Assembly (NCBI GenBank): GCA_050951505.1
Contig: JBMNJE010000001.1
Coordinates: 101,185 to 165,184 of the forward strand
Length of the DNA stretch: 64,000 bases
Source: DUOA01 sp012839095
Lineage (GTDB): Bacteria; Bacillota; Clostridia; Caldicoprobacterales; DTU083
Reading direction: 5' to 3'
Positions 7,978 through 17,945 of the stretch are shown piece after piece; positions within the stretch are counted from its first letter, which is position 1; each line of letters begins with the position of its first letter. Made by a program: the position numbers and the translations under genes. The notes beneath the pieces were generated by a model, which ran no database searches, was not told the origin of the DNA, and worked only from the letters and a program-made list of their open reading frames with translations.

Positions 7978-10284
7978 TTACTGCTCTTTTCCTATGCCTG
8001 CCCTTTGGAATTCTTCCTTGTTCCCGTAAAACAGATAATAGGTATGATACTTCTCTGCATTAAATGTATAGCTGTTCACCCCTGTATACCATTTATCATT
8101 AAAGTAATCGTATACATCCAGAGTTTCAGAGAAGCTGACGGTTTTCCTGCCATCGGAATTGGTATGGAGAACTGCCAGGCCGTGGCAGGCATAAAATGTT
8201 TCATTGGTGTCTATAAAAACATTGGCTCCGGCATATTCCCCTATGCTTCTTAAAATCTCCCTGCTTAATCTTGTGTTTCCAAGGAAAACTGATTTAAAAT
8301 CGTTCCTCTCCAAAGCCGCCATTCCTGCCCCTTCTATATCCGTATACTTACCGAGTGTTACAGCATCTTCTGTGTCTACAGTATACAAAACGTCCACTTC
8401 ACTGCCGAAGACTGTTTCTTTTTCTATGTAATTCAGCATCTCCAAAGCCTTTTCATTAAACCTCACATGGTTTGCGCCATTTACATTATACACCTTTTTC
8501 AGCCTGAAACCGGACATCTTTTCAAAACTTTCCTCATCAGTCATGCCGCTGCCATACACCCAGAGAGAAGTTTTTCCAGGCCTGTTTACTACTTTGGCAA
8601 TATTCTCAGCAGACTCTTCATCAATCCTCCAGGGATTCAGCATTATGTACAGCCTGGCATCAGGCACCCGATTGTCAATAACGTCCTCTATCAAATACAT
8701 GCCAAAGGACAAACCGGAACGATACAGTTCATGTCTGAAGTCGCCCATAAGATCCGAGCCCATCTGCCAGGGATCCCCTGATATATTCATGGCTCTTTCA
8801 TCCAAAATAACCGCGACCTCTGGTGTCTCCATATGTGTTTGATATACTGCATATTTCTCATACAGATCCTGTAGCCTGCTGATTTCCCTCCAGAAGCCGT
8901 CATCATCATACCAGCCCCTGGCCACAAGGTCAAAGAACCAGGCCCCGGTGTTAAACACCATGCATTTGCCTATCTCTCTTTTTGCTACTTCTATAAGAAG
9001 CTCCAGGCTGGCAATATTGCCCTCATCACCGACACCGGCTTCAAATCCGGCAGATGTACGGATGGGTGAACGATAATCCGCCTCGTCAAACCATAACTTT
9101 CCTGCAGAGGCTACAGTGCTTACAAAGGGCATATAGGCTCCTATGCCGCCTTCGTTTCTGTCGGCATAGGATACCGGACCCGATATAATGTCAATTTCCG
9201 GGCATTCCAGCAACCGGCCGAGGCCGAAGGAGCCGGAAGCAGGAACACGAACCTCTGTGTGGTAGCCATAGAAGGTTACAGCCAGGCTTCTGCCTCCCGT
9301 TTCTTCCTTAACTACTTCGGCAAATCCGGCAATGCGGCCGGCTATCAGACCGTTATAATAATCCAGGTAATCAATATATACCCTTTTGCTCTTGTCAAAC
9401 ATTATGGTTTCGTCATCTTTGAATCTGTCATAGCCGGGGCCCAGACCCACCATGCTGCTTGGTACCTCAACGCTCTCAAAAGTCAGGCTTTCATCTCCCC
9501 ATGCTTCTCTGAGCTTTGATAGGTCCTGATACTTTTCTTTTAAATACTCTCTGAATTTTTCTGTATTGACTTGAGAACAATCGATATCCCCATCCCAGTA
9601 TCTGGGGCCGAACCATTCTCCCGTATCCCCTGCACAAAAATGGTAGCCAATTACTCGTTCTGCATATTCCGGAGTTTCAAGAATTGTATTGATTGTTTTC
9701 CGAATCAGTGTTTTCGCCTTATCATACCAGGCATCGGAACCGAGGGAGGCAATAGGCCATATTTCTCCTTTCTGGTTTTTGTAGTTATGTATACTGCCGT
9801 CCAGGCCAAATTCTTCAGCATTCCACCAGGGGGATATGCGCAGTATTATATAGGCATCTGGGTTATTGTTCAGAACCATCTTCATTACCCTGTTCAGCTC
9901 AGTATGCAATAAGGGCTTCTTAATATTCAGACCTACCCCTACTACGTGAATGTCATTATTTCCGGCTTTGGCTATTTCCCTTTCAATTCCGTCCCAATTG
10001 TGCCCAAGATTATTGCCATAGAACATTATGGGCTGGGTTAACCGGCCGTTTATATACAGCCTGGGTCTGCCATTCACTGTTACTACCCGGGCATCGGCCA
10101 TGTTATCCGGTAAATTCAGGTCTTTATCCACTTCCGGGATATCAATTGTCAGGATGTCTGCTGTTTGATTTGTATCAGGGTTCATTGTACCGCCTCCTAA
10201 ATTTTTCATGCAGGAAGATGTGATAAGAATGATAAGCAGCATGAATATAATAAAGACATTTCTTTTGAAAGCCTTCCTGTTCAT
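7978..10284 (-). CDS. Secreted lipoprotein with a GH42-like glycosidase fold
   Basis: A 768-residue predicted lipoprotein: MNRKAFKR, a hydrophobic stretch and the lipobox ITSSC, placing the lipidated Cys at residue 25. The N-terminal half resembles the beta-galactosidase/GH42 barrel. Residues near 215-226 (GYHFCAGDTGEWFG) are in the right place for the acid/base Glu (Glu223). The segment FREYLKEKYQDLSKLREAWG is typical of GH42 enzymes. KLWFDEADYRSP is a candidate nucleophile region. The C-terminal third looks like a trimerisation/Rossmann-like part plus a beta domain. A GTG lies upstream, but the ATG at 10284 follows AAGGAG directly. Substrate is unknown; the sugar transporters next door suggest plant or microbial polysaccharide fragments. 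Confidence 0.65.
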   Translation of the reverse strand: MNRKAFKRNVFIIFMLLIILITSSCMKNLGGGTMNPDTNQTADILTIDIPEVDKDLNLPDNMADARVVTVNGRPRLYINGRLTQPIMFYGNNLGHNWDGIEREIAKAGNNDIHVVGVGLNIKKPLLHTELNRVMKMVLNNNPDAYIILRISPWWNAEEFGLDGSIHNYKNQKGEIWPIASLGSDAWYDKAKTLIRKTINTILETPEYAERVIGYHFCAGDTGEWFGPRYWDGDIDCSQVNTEKFREYLKEKYQDLSKLREAWGDESLTFESVEVPSSMVGLGPGYDRFKDDETIMFDKSKRVYIDYLDYYNGLIAGRIAGFAEVVKEETGGRSLAVTFYGYHTEVRVPASGSFGLGRLLECPEIDIISGPVSYADRNEGGIGAYMPFVSTVASAGKLWFDEADYRSPIRTSAGFEAGVGDEGNIASLELLIEVAKREIGKCMVFNTGAWFFDLVARGWYDDDGFWREISRLQDLYEKYAVYQTHMETPEVAVILDERAMNISGDPWQMGSDLMGDFRHELYRSGLSFGMYLIEDVIDNRVPDARLYIMLNPWRIDEESAENIAKVVNRPGKTSLWVYGSGMTDEESFEKMSGFRLKKVYNVNGANHVRFNEKALEMLNYIEKETVFGSEVDVLYTVDTEDAVTLGKYTDIEGAGMAALERNDFKSVFLGNTRLSREILRSIGEYAGANVFIDTNETFYACHGLAVLHTNSDGRKTVSFSETLDVYDYFNDKWYTGVNSYTFNAEKYHTYYLFYGNKEEFQRAGIGKEQ

Positions 10285-10299
10285 TTTTTCTCCTTCCAC

Positions 10300-10595
10300 A
10301 ATTGTAAAAGAGCTCCATCTGTATTATTCTGAATCACCCTTATTATAAAGCGTTACATAGCAGTAAAAAACATTCAATCCTGTACATAGTATTCAAATCA
10401 TGACATTCCCCAAAATTGTTTCATATAAATATTTCATTCAGCTATATATTTATGTGGTTTTCCATATAATGTATATACTTGTAAACAGGTGTATATCGTA
10501 TCATGCAAAGCATATATCTTCCGTATACCTTTTATAGTATAATAAAGCCTGAAGTCAGAGATGTATCAGTCCGGTGTTGAAAGGAGATGTGTTAA
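10300..10595. promoter_or_regulatory. Divergent intergenic region between the GH42-like gene and the tandem binding-protein genes
   Basis: No gene is visible. The region is AT-rich. On the plus strand a TATAAT box lies at 10538-10543, about 50 bases before the ribosome site AAAGGAGATG of the first binding-protein gene; no convincing -35 box was found. The segment at about 10348-10358 (AAGCGTTACAT) matches one half of the LacI-type operator found near 30.7 and 31.9 kb, so weak control by that regulator is possible but unproven. Confidence 0.35.
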
Positions 10596-12335
10596 ATGAA
10601 AGGCAGATATCATTTGACACTTTCAATTATTGTATTATTAATTATTTGTTTGATTACAGGCTGCACAGGCGGAAAATTCACTGAGGAAGATAGCGTATCA
10701 TCAGGTGATGAACCCGCAGCAGATAGTGAAAATAAAGAATTGACAGATATAAATGATGACAACCTCAATCCGCCCGGAGTGCTTCCAATTGTAAAAGAAC
10801 CAGTTGAATTAAGCATTTATGCCTTTATACATCCTTTTTCCAAGGTTACTGATTACAGGAACAACTATTTCACGGAATGGCTGGAGGAAAAGACCAATAT
10901 AAGGCTGGACTTCGTAATAGTCCCCGAAGATGAAATTTATACACGGCTTACCCTTTTGCTGACATCGGAGGAACTGCCGGATATACTCCTGGTAAATGGT
11001 TTTGACGCACTGACTCAGGATATTTACGGAGAGCGCGGTATTATTCTGGCACTCAATGATTATATAGAGGAATATGGTACTGAAACCAAAAAAATGTTTG
11101 AGCTCTACCCGGAAGTCAGGGAAGCCTTGGTCAGAAGCGATGGCAAAATATACTGCCTGCCCCAGATATCTGATCCCAGAAGCGGCGACAGTCCATGCAA
11201 GTTCTGGATATACGAACCTTTTCTGGAAGCACTGGGTATGGAAATGCCCGCAACTACAGACGAATTATATGACTATCTGAAAGCAGTAAAAACCGGGGAT
11301 CCAAACGGCAACGGCAAGTCTGACGAAATACCCCTGGCAGGTTGTACTGCTTATTATACATGGAGTCCTGTTACCTATTTAATGAATGCATTCATATACG
11401 ACGACAACAACGAAAAGATCATTGTCAACAACGGAGTTTTGGAGCCTGTCTACATAAAGGATGAATATAAGGAAGGATTAAAATATATACATCAGTTGTA
11501 TAAAGAAGAACTGATAATGCCTGAAACCTTCATTAATACCTTTGAACAGCTTCAGGAACTGGTAAATAACCCCACGCCCATAGTGGGCATGCTCCCTACC
11601 CATGCACCTTTTATCATTACAGAAGACAGGGCACCAGATTATAAGGTCCTGCCGCCTGTTAAAGGTCCTACTGATCTGGGAGGATATGCTTCAACCAACT
11701 ATACAACCAATACTACCGGGCCGGTTATCTCCGGTAACTGCAGGTATCCGGAAGCTGCATTCCGCCTGCTGGATTTTTTCTATACAGAGGAAGCCAGTAT
11801 CAGCGTCCTTAATGGTATACGAGGTGTGGAGTGGGACTACAACCATGATCCCAATCTGCTCACAGATGACGGCAAAACAGCAAAAAGTAAAGCCCTGACC
11901 CATAGCGTCAGAGAAAATTCCGTATGGCCAATGATTACAAACTTTCACAGGCCTCCCTCTTTCACGGATTATTGGGTGGATGATTCACCTGAAGGACGCC
12001 GGATAAGAGAAGAGGCAAAAGAAGGTAATCATGATCCCAGAGCAATCGGCATAAAAATGTTTGATGAAGCCCAGAAACTGGTTTATGCCAATTATGCACC
12101 GCCAGACGATATCAGATTCCCCCAGGTGATTTTATTTACAGAAGATGAAGGCAGTGAAGTTGCTGAACTCAGATCAGGAATTCACAGCTATTTACATGAC
12201 ATGAAAATGCAGTTTATTATGGGCGAGATGGATATAGATGCGGAATGGGATAGCTATATCAGACAATTGGAACAGCTGGGACTTGATAGGTACATGGAAC
12301 TGAACCAACGAGCTTATGACAGACAGTACAAGTGA
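10596..12335 (+). CDS. Oligosaccharide ABC transporter solute-binding lipoprotein (LplA-like), copy 1
   Basis: A 579-residue binding protein: basic N-terminus, hydrophobic stretch and lipobox LITGC with lipidated Cys23. The LplA-type body starts near residue 67. An EF-hand-like calcium loop (GDPNGNGKSDE, residues 234-244) sits between the two lobes, as is usual in this large clostridial/Paenibacillus family. AAAGGAG precedes the ATG. No permease genes lie on this strand; the nearest are the minus-strand pairs at 16.9-18.8 kb and 23.1-25.0 kb, with which this protein could pair. It is a close paralogue of the next gene, with long shared stretches such as NAFxYxDN and GYASTNYTTNT. The sugar bound cannot be told from sequence. 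Confidence 0.92.
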   Translation: MKGRYHLTLSIIVLLIICLITGCTGGKFTEEDSVSSGDEPAADSENKELTDINDDNLNPPGVLPIVKEPVELSIYAFIHPFSKVTDYRNNYFTEWLEEKTNIRLDFVIVPEDEIYTRLTLLLTSEELPDILLVNGFDALTQDIYGERGIILALNDYIEEYGTETKKMFELYPEVREALVRSDGKIYCLPQISDPRSGDSPCKFWIYEPFLEALGMEMPATTDELYDYLKAVKTGDPNGNGKSDEIPLAGCTAYYTWSPVTYLMNAFIYDDNNEKIIVNNGVLEPVYIKDEYKEGLKYIHQLYKEELIMPETFINTFEQLQELVNNPTPIVGMLPTHAPFIITEDRAPDYKVLPPVKGPTDLGGYASTNYTTNTTGPVISGNCRYPEAAFRLLDFFYTEEASISVLNGIRGVEWDYNHDPNLLTDDGKTAKSKALTHSVRENSVWPMITNFHRPPSFTDYWVDDSPEGRRIREEAKEGNHDPRAIGIKMFDEAQKLVYANYAPPDDIRFPQVILFTEDEGSEVAELRSGIHSYLHDMKMQFIMGEMDIDAEWDSYIRQLEQLGLDRYMELNQRAYDRQYK

Positions 12336-12434
12336 GAAAGTGCTGTTTATCCTTTCTTGTTAGCAATTGTAGAGTCATATCATGATTTGAATATACCTCC
12401 CCATTCTTTTCCTGTTATATAATTAAATCACACA

Positions 12435-12466
12435 GCAGGCAGGCAAAACATCCCACGCCTGCCTGC
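12435..12466 (+). repeat. Intercistronic hairpin between the two binding-protein genes
   Basis: A perfect 10-bp inverted repeat (GCAGGCAGGC / GCCTGCCTGC) with a 12-base loop. It is not followed by a U-tract, so it is not a standard terminator. Its place between two paralogous binding-protein genes suggests mRNA stabilisation or partial attenuation. A TATAAT-like box lies just before it at 12418-12423. Confidence 0.5.
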
Positions 12467-12512
12467 AACAAGAACATTTCTTTCCAAAACATTATGAAAG
12501 GAGATATGTTAG

Positions 12513-14267
12513 GTGAAGAGGAAAAGATTTTTGTCACTGCTGATCATCACACTGCTGATTGTCAGCCTGGTTGTCGGCTGTACCGGTAAACAGCCTGCGG
12601 GAGGGGACCAGGAGACTCCGGCACCGACCGAGGGAACCAAACCTGATGATAATGATCAGGATAATGGAACAGATGAGGGTAAGTGGGATCCCAACGTTAA
12701 TGAAGCCGGTGTATTTCCTATAGTAAAGGAAAAAATCAGCCTCAGTATTTTTATCTTCCTGCATCCTGATTCAAAGGTTACGGATTATGACGACAATGAA
12801 TTCACCAAATGGCTGGAGGAAAAAACAAACATAGACTTAGAGTTCGAGGCACCGGCCATGGATGATGCCAACACCAGAATACAGCTCTTACTGACCACAG
12901 GGGAGTATCCGGACATACTATATTCCCATCCATTCGGTCCGTTGGAGCAGGATCTCTATGGTAAGGAAGGTACAATTCTTGCATTGAATGACTATATTGA
13001 TCAATATGGTATCGAAACTAAAAAAATGTTTGGTATGTACCCCGATGTCAGAGACGCCCTGCTTCGAAGCGATGGCAAGATATATTGCCTTCCCCAGATA
13101 TCTGATCCCAAAAGCGGAGACAGTCCTTTTAAAATGTGGATCTACAAGCCTTTCCTGGAAGCACTGGATATGGAAATGCCAAAAACCACGGACGACCTGT
13201 ATAACTACCTGAAAGCAGTTAAAGACGGAGATCCCAATGGCAACGGCAAGGCTGACGAAATCCCTCTGGCCGGTTCCACTGCATGGATCTCCTGGAATCC
13301 TATTGTATACCTTATGAATGCATTTGTCTATGAGGATAACTACGATAAACTCGTTTTAAACAATGGGGTTCTGGAACCTGTATACACAAAGAGCGAATAT
13401 AAGGACGGTCTGAAGTTCATTGCCCAGCTGTACAGGGAAGAGTTAATAATGAACGAGACCTTCACCCAAACCCATGAAGACCTTACGGAAATAATGAATA
13501 ATCCTGCACCACTTATTGGTATGCTTCCCACCCACGCACCTTTTGTTATTGCTGGTGAAAGATCGCCGGATTTCATAGTCATGCCTCCGATAGAAGCACC
13601 GGGATATCCGGGAGGTTATGCATCAACCAACTATACGACCAACACCAGCGGCCCTGTTATAACCAACAATTGTAAACATCCGGAAGCAGCATTCAGATTC
13701 CTGGATATGTTCTACGAAGAAGAGGTAAGCATCAGTGTACTCAATGGTATCCGCGGCATTGAATGGGATTATAACGACGACCCGGCACTTGTTAATGATG
13801 ATGGTGAAATGGCTAAATACAAGGCTCTTGTCAATGAAAAGAGAATGAATTCCTCATGGCCTATGCTTACAAACTTCTACAGACCTCCTACCTTAAGTCA
13901 GTACTGGATAAATGATTCCCCTGAAGGACGACAGGAAAGGGAAGAGGCAGCTCAGGGCATCGATGATCCTGTCAATATCGGAATCAAGATGTTCAATGAA
14001 GCTCAGCCCAAAGTATACGCCAACTATGTACCACCAAGTGACATCAGAATGCCTCAGGTCATCCTCTATGACGAAGAAGCCAGTGTTGAAGCAGTTGAAC
14101 TAAGGGGTGAAATCCTTGGCTATGTACTTGATATGAGGATGAAATTTATCACAGGTGAAGTTGACATCGATGCTGAGTGGGATGACTATATCAGACAGCT
14201 TGAACAGCTTGGTCTGGAAAGATATTTGTCCTTAACTCAGGAAGCCTATGACAGGATCTATAAATAA
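12513..14267 (+). CDS. Oligosaccharide ABC transporter solute-binding lipoprotein (LplA-like), copy 2
   Basis: A 584-residue paralogue of the preceding protein. Lipobox LVVGC puts the lipidated Cys at 23. A linker rich in Pro, Asp and Glu follows (about 25-65), then the same binding fold with the EF-hand-like loop GDPNGNGKADE. Translation starts at GTG: the ribosome site AAAGGAGAT aligns exactly with that of copy 1, while the nearby ATG at 12506 is out of frame. The pair probably arose by tandem duplication and divergence of the ligand pocket. A strong terminator follows at 14321. Confidence 0.92.
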   Translation: MKRKRFLSLLIITLLIVSLVVGCTGKQPAGGDQETPAPTEGTKPDDNDQDNGTDEGKWDPNVNEAGVFPIVKEKISLSIFIFLHPDSKVTDYDDNEFTKWLEEKTNIDLEFEAPAMDDANTRIQLLLTTGEYPDILYSHPFGPLEQDLYGKEGTILALNDYIDQYGIETKKMFGMYPDVRDALLRSDGKIYCLPQISDPKSGDSPFKMWIYKPFLEALDMEMPKTTDDLYNYLKAVKDGDPNGNGKADEIPLAGSTAWISWNPIVYLMNAFVYEDNYDKLVLNNGVLEPVYTKSEYKDGLKFIAQLYREELIMNETFTQTHEDLTEIMNNPAPLIGMLPTHAPFVIAGERSPDFIVMPPIEAPGYPGGYASTNYTTNTSGPVITNNCKHPEAAFRFLDMFYEEEVSISVLNGIRGIEWDYNDDPALVNDDGEMAKYKALVNEKRMNSSWPMLTNFYRPPTLSQYWINDSPEGRQEREEAAQGIDDPVNIGIKMFNEAQPKVYANYVPPSDIRMPQVILYDEEASVEAVELRGEILGYVLDMRMKFITGEVDIDAEWDDYIRQLEQLGLERYLSLTQEAYDRIYK

Positions 14268-14320
14268 CAGTAAGTTTTGCTTACTAAAAGGAACCGCTTA
14301 AGTGAGGTTCCCGGGACTGA

Positions 14321-14353
14321 ATGAGCCCTCCGCATGGAGGGCTCATTTTTTTG
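14321..14353 (+). terminator. Rho-independent terminator after the tandem binding-protein genes
   Basis: An 11-bp perfect stem (ATGAGCCCTCC / GGAGGGCTCAT) with a 4-base loop, followed by a T-run on the plus strand. The opposite strand lacks a U-tract, so it serves the plus-strand genes and separates them from the convergent GH78 gene. Confidence 0.92.
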
Positions 14354-14416
14354 TACTTTTTTATGAGTGCTTTTTTGACCTGAATCTACTGTATATATTT
14401 TAATGCTAACATAAAG

Positions 14417-16723
14417 CTAAATAATTGTTTTTATTAAGTCGGTATCTTCATATATCCTTGTGCTTCCTTCATATTCAACCCTTATCTTTAAGGCTTTTGG
14501 AAGCTTTATTTGCATCTTCAGTCCTTCGGGTACTTTCTCCCACTTTACCTCTACGGGACCGTGCAGGGTGGCTGCCTTCCCCTGAGCTCTGTCCATAAAA
14601 CCGGTATATGGCGCGATTTTAATCTCTTTGTACCCGGGAGCTGCAGGTTGTACTCCCAGTAAATTTGCTGCAAACTCATATAAGGGCAGGGAGCTCCATG
14701 CATGACAATCGCTTCTTTGGCTTACGGGGTCCTCCGGCCAGGTTGTAATGTTCAGTTTAATCAGTTCCATCCAGGTTTCCCATAGCGTGCCCGTCAGATG
14801 GTAAAGCCCTGTCTTCTCCAGAGCCCTGAACAGGTAATAGGACATGGAATAAGAGCACCTGGCCAAGTCCTTATCCTTCATGCTTCTGTCCATTAGATCT
14901 GCAGCTTCCTTACCCTGAATTATATCCGACAGTACAGCCCATACCTGACTGTGCTGACTGTAGGTTTCCACTCCTGTAACATCTCTGAACATTCTTTTAT
15001 CGGAGCTCCAGGCATGTTTCCTTATGCTTTCCGATACTTCAGCGGCCAATACTTCATACTCTTCCGCCGTGCCTGTTCTTCCCAGTATCCTGTTCAGACA
15101 GGCTGCCCGTTTAAGCCCATAGACGAACATCATATTGTAAATCACATTGACATCTTCCCTGTTTCTTACCGGTGTGCCCCGCGTCTCTCTCCACTGGTCC
15201 ACCCAGTCAATAAACTGCCAGTAGCCCACATCATGAACCAGTCCGTCCCTGGGATCTATTTTTCTGGCGAAATAGCCCAACACCGCATCTGCAGTGGATA
15301 AAAATCTTTTTGTAAACTCTGCATCTCCGTAATATATATAATGATGGTAGAGCATATCGATCCAATACAGGTTAAATCCAGGGATGATTTGAATAAACTT
15401 CGAGGGTGCATTGCATGTGAGAAGACCATTGGGCATAAGGGTGCTGTGGAAATCATATATTGCCTTCCTGGCCATTCTGTCATCACTGGACACCTGATAA
15501 GTATAAACCGTCTGAAGAAAGGTATCCATGGTATACTGCATCTGCTCATAATAGGGGCAGTCCTCATAGGTTTCGTGCATACACCTTTTTAGGGTGGTCA
15601 GACTTATATCCCACATCTTCTGCCATACAGGCAGGTCCGATTTCCATTCGCCGGTAACATCAAGTGGATAACCTGTTTCGGTAAATGAAAGCTTCTTAAC
15701 TTTTATTGGAAACTGCGAAGGGCCAAAATCTATCCGTAGGAATCTTAAGGTTCTGAAAAACATAGTTTCGTACTTATTGTAACCTGAGGCAAGGGTAATG
15801 CTGTCAGTTTCACCCACGAACAGGCTGCCCTTTTCGTCATCCCTTATCTCTTTTCTGAGGCTGCCGTCTTTGTTGGTCTTGTAATAGCTTTCTGCATAGG
15901 TCAGTTCAACTGTTCTTTCTCCCATGCTATCAATCTCAAAACCTACAAAAGCAGTGGTCAGCTCACCCATATCAATTTCAACCCAATAAGGGCCGCCGGC
16001 GGGGAGTTCCAAATCTTCTTTACCATCGATCAGGGCTTCCCAATTTACATCCCCGCAGCTGCGCTTAACTGCAACCGGTGATATTTCCTTATTGTACTGG
16101 GGAGGCAGGGGATTCTCCTCCGGTACCCACAGGTTCACAAGCCCGCCTGTAATTTCATGGTCTTTCCCTGCAACTTTTTCAGCCAACTGCCAGCCCCTCG
16201 AGCTGCAATCGATTTCTGCAAAAGCCTTGGGATATTCATTTAAGTCCACCGCTTCCATATATCCGGTATACTTTGCCGACACACAGCTGACAAAATCAAC
16301 TCCGCCGCCTGAATAAGCCTGCCAGTGAGTATTGGTAGAAATGCCAAGGTCTGTATCTGTCTCTTCCAGGAAAAAGCCGCCTCTTGAGGAAGTTACCCGT
16401 GACAGAGGACCGGCTTCCAGAAGTGCAGCCATGGCATAGTCATCCCCAAAATAAACCACCTTTGCAGCAATAACATTCCTGCCTTTCTGCAAATAGGGTT
16501 CTATATCCAAAATATCAAAATACTTCCTGTACCTGTCGCCTTTGCCGGGCCCGCGGGATACCGCATTTCCATTAAGGTAAAGGATATAGTAAGTGTCTGC
16601 ACTTACTTTTATCTGACACCTTGCCGGGATCGCATCAAGATTAAACTCTTTCCTGAAAAAACACACTTCCTTATCAGCCGGCCGCTTGTTTTCTTTCCAA
16701 ATCCATACCGCATCTGCCGCCAT
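14417..16723 (-). CDS. Alpha-L-rhamnosidase-like glycoside hydrolase (GH78)
   Basis: A 768-residue protein without a signal peptide, so probably cytosolic. The N-terminal beta-sandwich (about residues 5-170) contains the YYILYLNGNAVSRGPGKGD element common in GH78. The (alpha/alpha)6 catalytic barrel begins near 360. Residues 388-400, DCPYYEQMQYTMD, match the GH78 general-acid motif DxPxRDExxGWxGD with Glu393 as acid, although the usual RDE is changed to YYE. The C-terminal beta-domain ends with LLGVQPAAPGYKEIKIAP. It would cleave terminal rhamnose or a related sugar from imported oligosaccharides. It is the last gene of the long minus-strand operon, 231 bases after the permease gene. Confidence 0.85.
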   Translation of the reverse strand: MAADAVWIWKENKRPADKEVCFFRKEFNLDAIPARCQIKVSADTYYILYLNGNAVSRGPGKGDRYRKYFDILDIEPYLQKGRNVIAAKVVYFGDDYAMAALLEAGPLSRVTSSRGGFFLEETDTDLGISTNTHWQAYSGGGVDFVSCVSAKYTGYMEAVDLNEYPKAFAEIDCSSRGWQLAEKVAGKDHEITGGLVNLWVPEENPLPPQYNKEISPVAVKRSCGDVNWEALIDGKEDLELPAGGPYWVEIDMGELTTAFVGFEIDSMGERTVELTYAESYYKTNKDGSLRKEIRDDEKGSLFVGETDSITLASGYNKYETMFFRTLRFLRIDFGPSQFPIKVKKLSFTETGYPLDVTGEWKSDLPVWQKMWDISLTTLKRCMHETYEDCPYYEQMQYTMDTFLQTVYTYQVSSDDRMARKAIYDFHSTLMPNGLLTCNAPSKFIQIIPGFNLYWIDMLYHHYIYYGDAEFTKRFLSTADAVLGYFARKIDPRDGLVHDVGYWQFIDWVDQWRETRGTPVRNREDVNVIYNMMFVYGLKRAACLNRILGRTGTAEEYEVLAAEVSESIRKHAWSSDKRMFRDVTGVETYSQHSQVWAVLSDIIQGKEAADLMDRSMKDKDLARCSYSMSYYLFRALEKTGLYHLTGTLWETWMELIKLNITTWPEDPVSQRSDCHAWSSLPLYEFAANLLGVQPAAPGYKEIKIAPYTGFMDRAQGKAATLHGPVEVKWEKVPEGLKMQIKLPKALKIRVEYEGSTRIYEDTDLIKTII

Positions 16724-16954
16724 CCTAATTCCTCCTGCTCTTCTACATTTTACATATAAGACTTAAAAAGAAGTGATACTTCCTTCTGTCCAGTTAAAAC
16801 TGAATAGAATCAGAAAGCTTTCACCATTGATTCATTCTTTCAATATTTGGCCGATTATTGTGGGTATCGCTTACCGCTCCGAACCTAAAAACAACATTGT
16901 TTACATCAAAGTCAGCTATTGGTCTTTCGCCCATATGCAATTAATCCCTTCCCT

Positions 16955-17944
16955 TTACTCTACCAGTCCTGTTCTTTCAATCCCCTGCAGGAAGTGTCTC
17001 TGCAGAAAAAGATAGGTTATAAGGAGAGGCAGTATAACGATAACTGTACCGGCCATTACTACAGCCTCGTTCAGGGTCCGCTCCACTGTGGTCATAGTAA
17101 GCGGATCAAAGGGTAAGGTCTGTTTTTCCATTTTCATCATCTCATACATGCTGGGCAGCATTTGAGGCAAAAGATATTTTTGTGTTTTTGTGATGTATAT
17201 GGTTGGCTCGAAGTAGTCATTCCAGTGCCACACCATGGCCAGGACCGCGGATACTAGGATGGATGATCTGGCTATAGGCAGTATTATGGCAAAATAGGTT
17301 TTGAAACTGCCGCAGCCATCTATTATGGCGGCTTCTTCCAGCTCTTTGGGCACTCCTAAGAAAAATTGCCTGAAGATAAATATAAACAGCCCTCCCTTAA
17401 GGCCGAATCCCATAAAGGTGGGTATTATCAGCGGCTTGTATGAGTTTGTCCATCTAAGGCTGGCATACCGTATATACTGGGGTACAATTATGGTCTGGGC
17501 AGGAACAATGAAGGAAACTATTACCAAGGCAAACAGCATGCTTCTGCCCGGAAATTTATATCGTGCAAAACCATAGGCAATAAAAGAGCATGATAAAATG
17601 TGACCCAAAACTGCCAATCCGGTGACAAGTACTGAATTCTTCAGCCCGGTGGCAGCATCCAGATACCTGAGCGCCATCTTATAATTTGAAAATTTTAAGG
17701 TTTTGGGTATCCACTTTACGGTTATGTCCATTAAATCAGCATCAGTTTTTAGTGAGGTAATGAACATATACATAAAGGGAAATAAGAATACAAATACCAG
17801 ATCGAATAATAAAACATAAACCAATAACCTGAATATTCTGTCTGACCAGTAGCTGCCATGCTTGAACTTCTCCAGATTTATTGTTCCGCTTCTTTTACGA
17901 AATTTCCTGTCAAACACGGAAGCGGCTTTTCTTTGCGTATTCAT
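16955..17944 (-). CDS. Carbohydrate ABC transporter permease, MalG/AraQ type (second pair)
   Basis: A 329-residue membrane protein with six transmembrane segments. The EAA loop that contacts the ATPase is EEAAIIDGCGSFKTYFAIILP. The basic N-terminal tail (MNTQRKAASVFDRKFRKR) is longer than usual. The ATG at 17944 starts one base after the stop of the partner permease and has AAAGGAGCA upstream; the earlier in-frame start inside the partner gene is not needed. Together with the gene at 17946-18848 it forms an import channel. The ATPase is not encoded nearby, as is usual for this family, which shares an MsmX-type ATPase. Confidence 0.92.
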   Translation of the reverse strand: MNTQRKAASVFDRKFRKRSGTINLEKFKHGSYWSDRIFRLLVYVLLFDLVFVFLFPFMYMFITSLKTDADLMDITVKWIPKTLKFSNYKMALRYLDAATGLKNSVLVTGLAVLGHILSCSFIAYGFARYKFPGRSMLFALVIVSFIVPAQTIIVPQYIRYASLRWTNSYKPLIIPTFMGFGLKGGLFIFIFRQFFLGVPKELEEAAIIDGCGSFKTYFAIILPIARSSILVSAVLAMVWHWNDYFEPTIYITKTQKYLLPQMLPSMYEMMKMEKQTLPFDPLTMTTVERTLNEAVVMAGTVIVILPLLITYLFLQRHFLQGIERTGLVE

Positions 17945-17945
17945 G

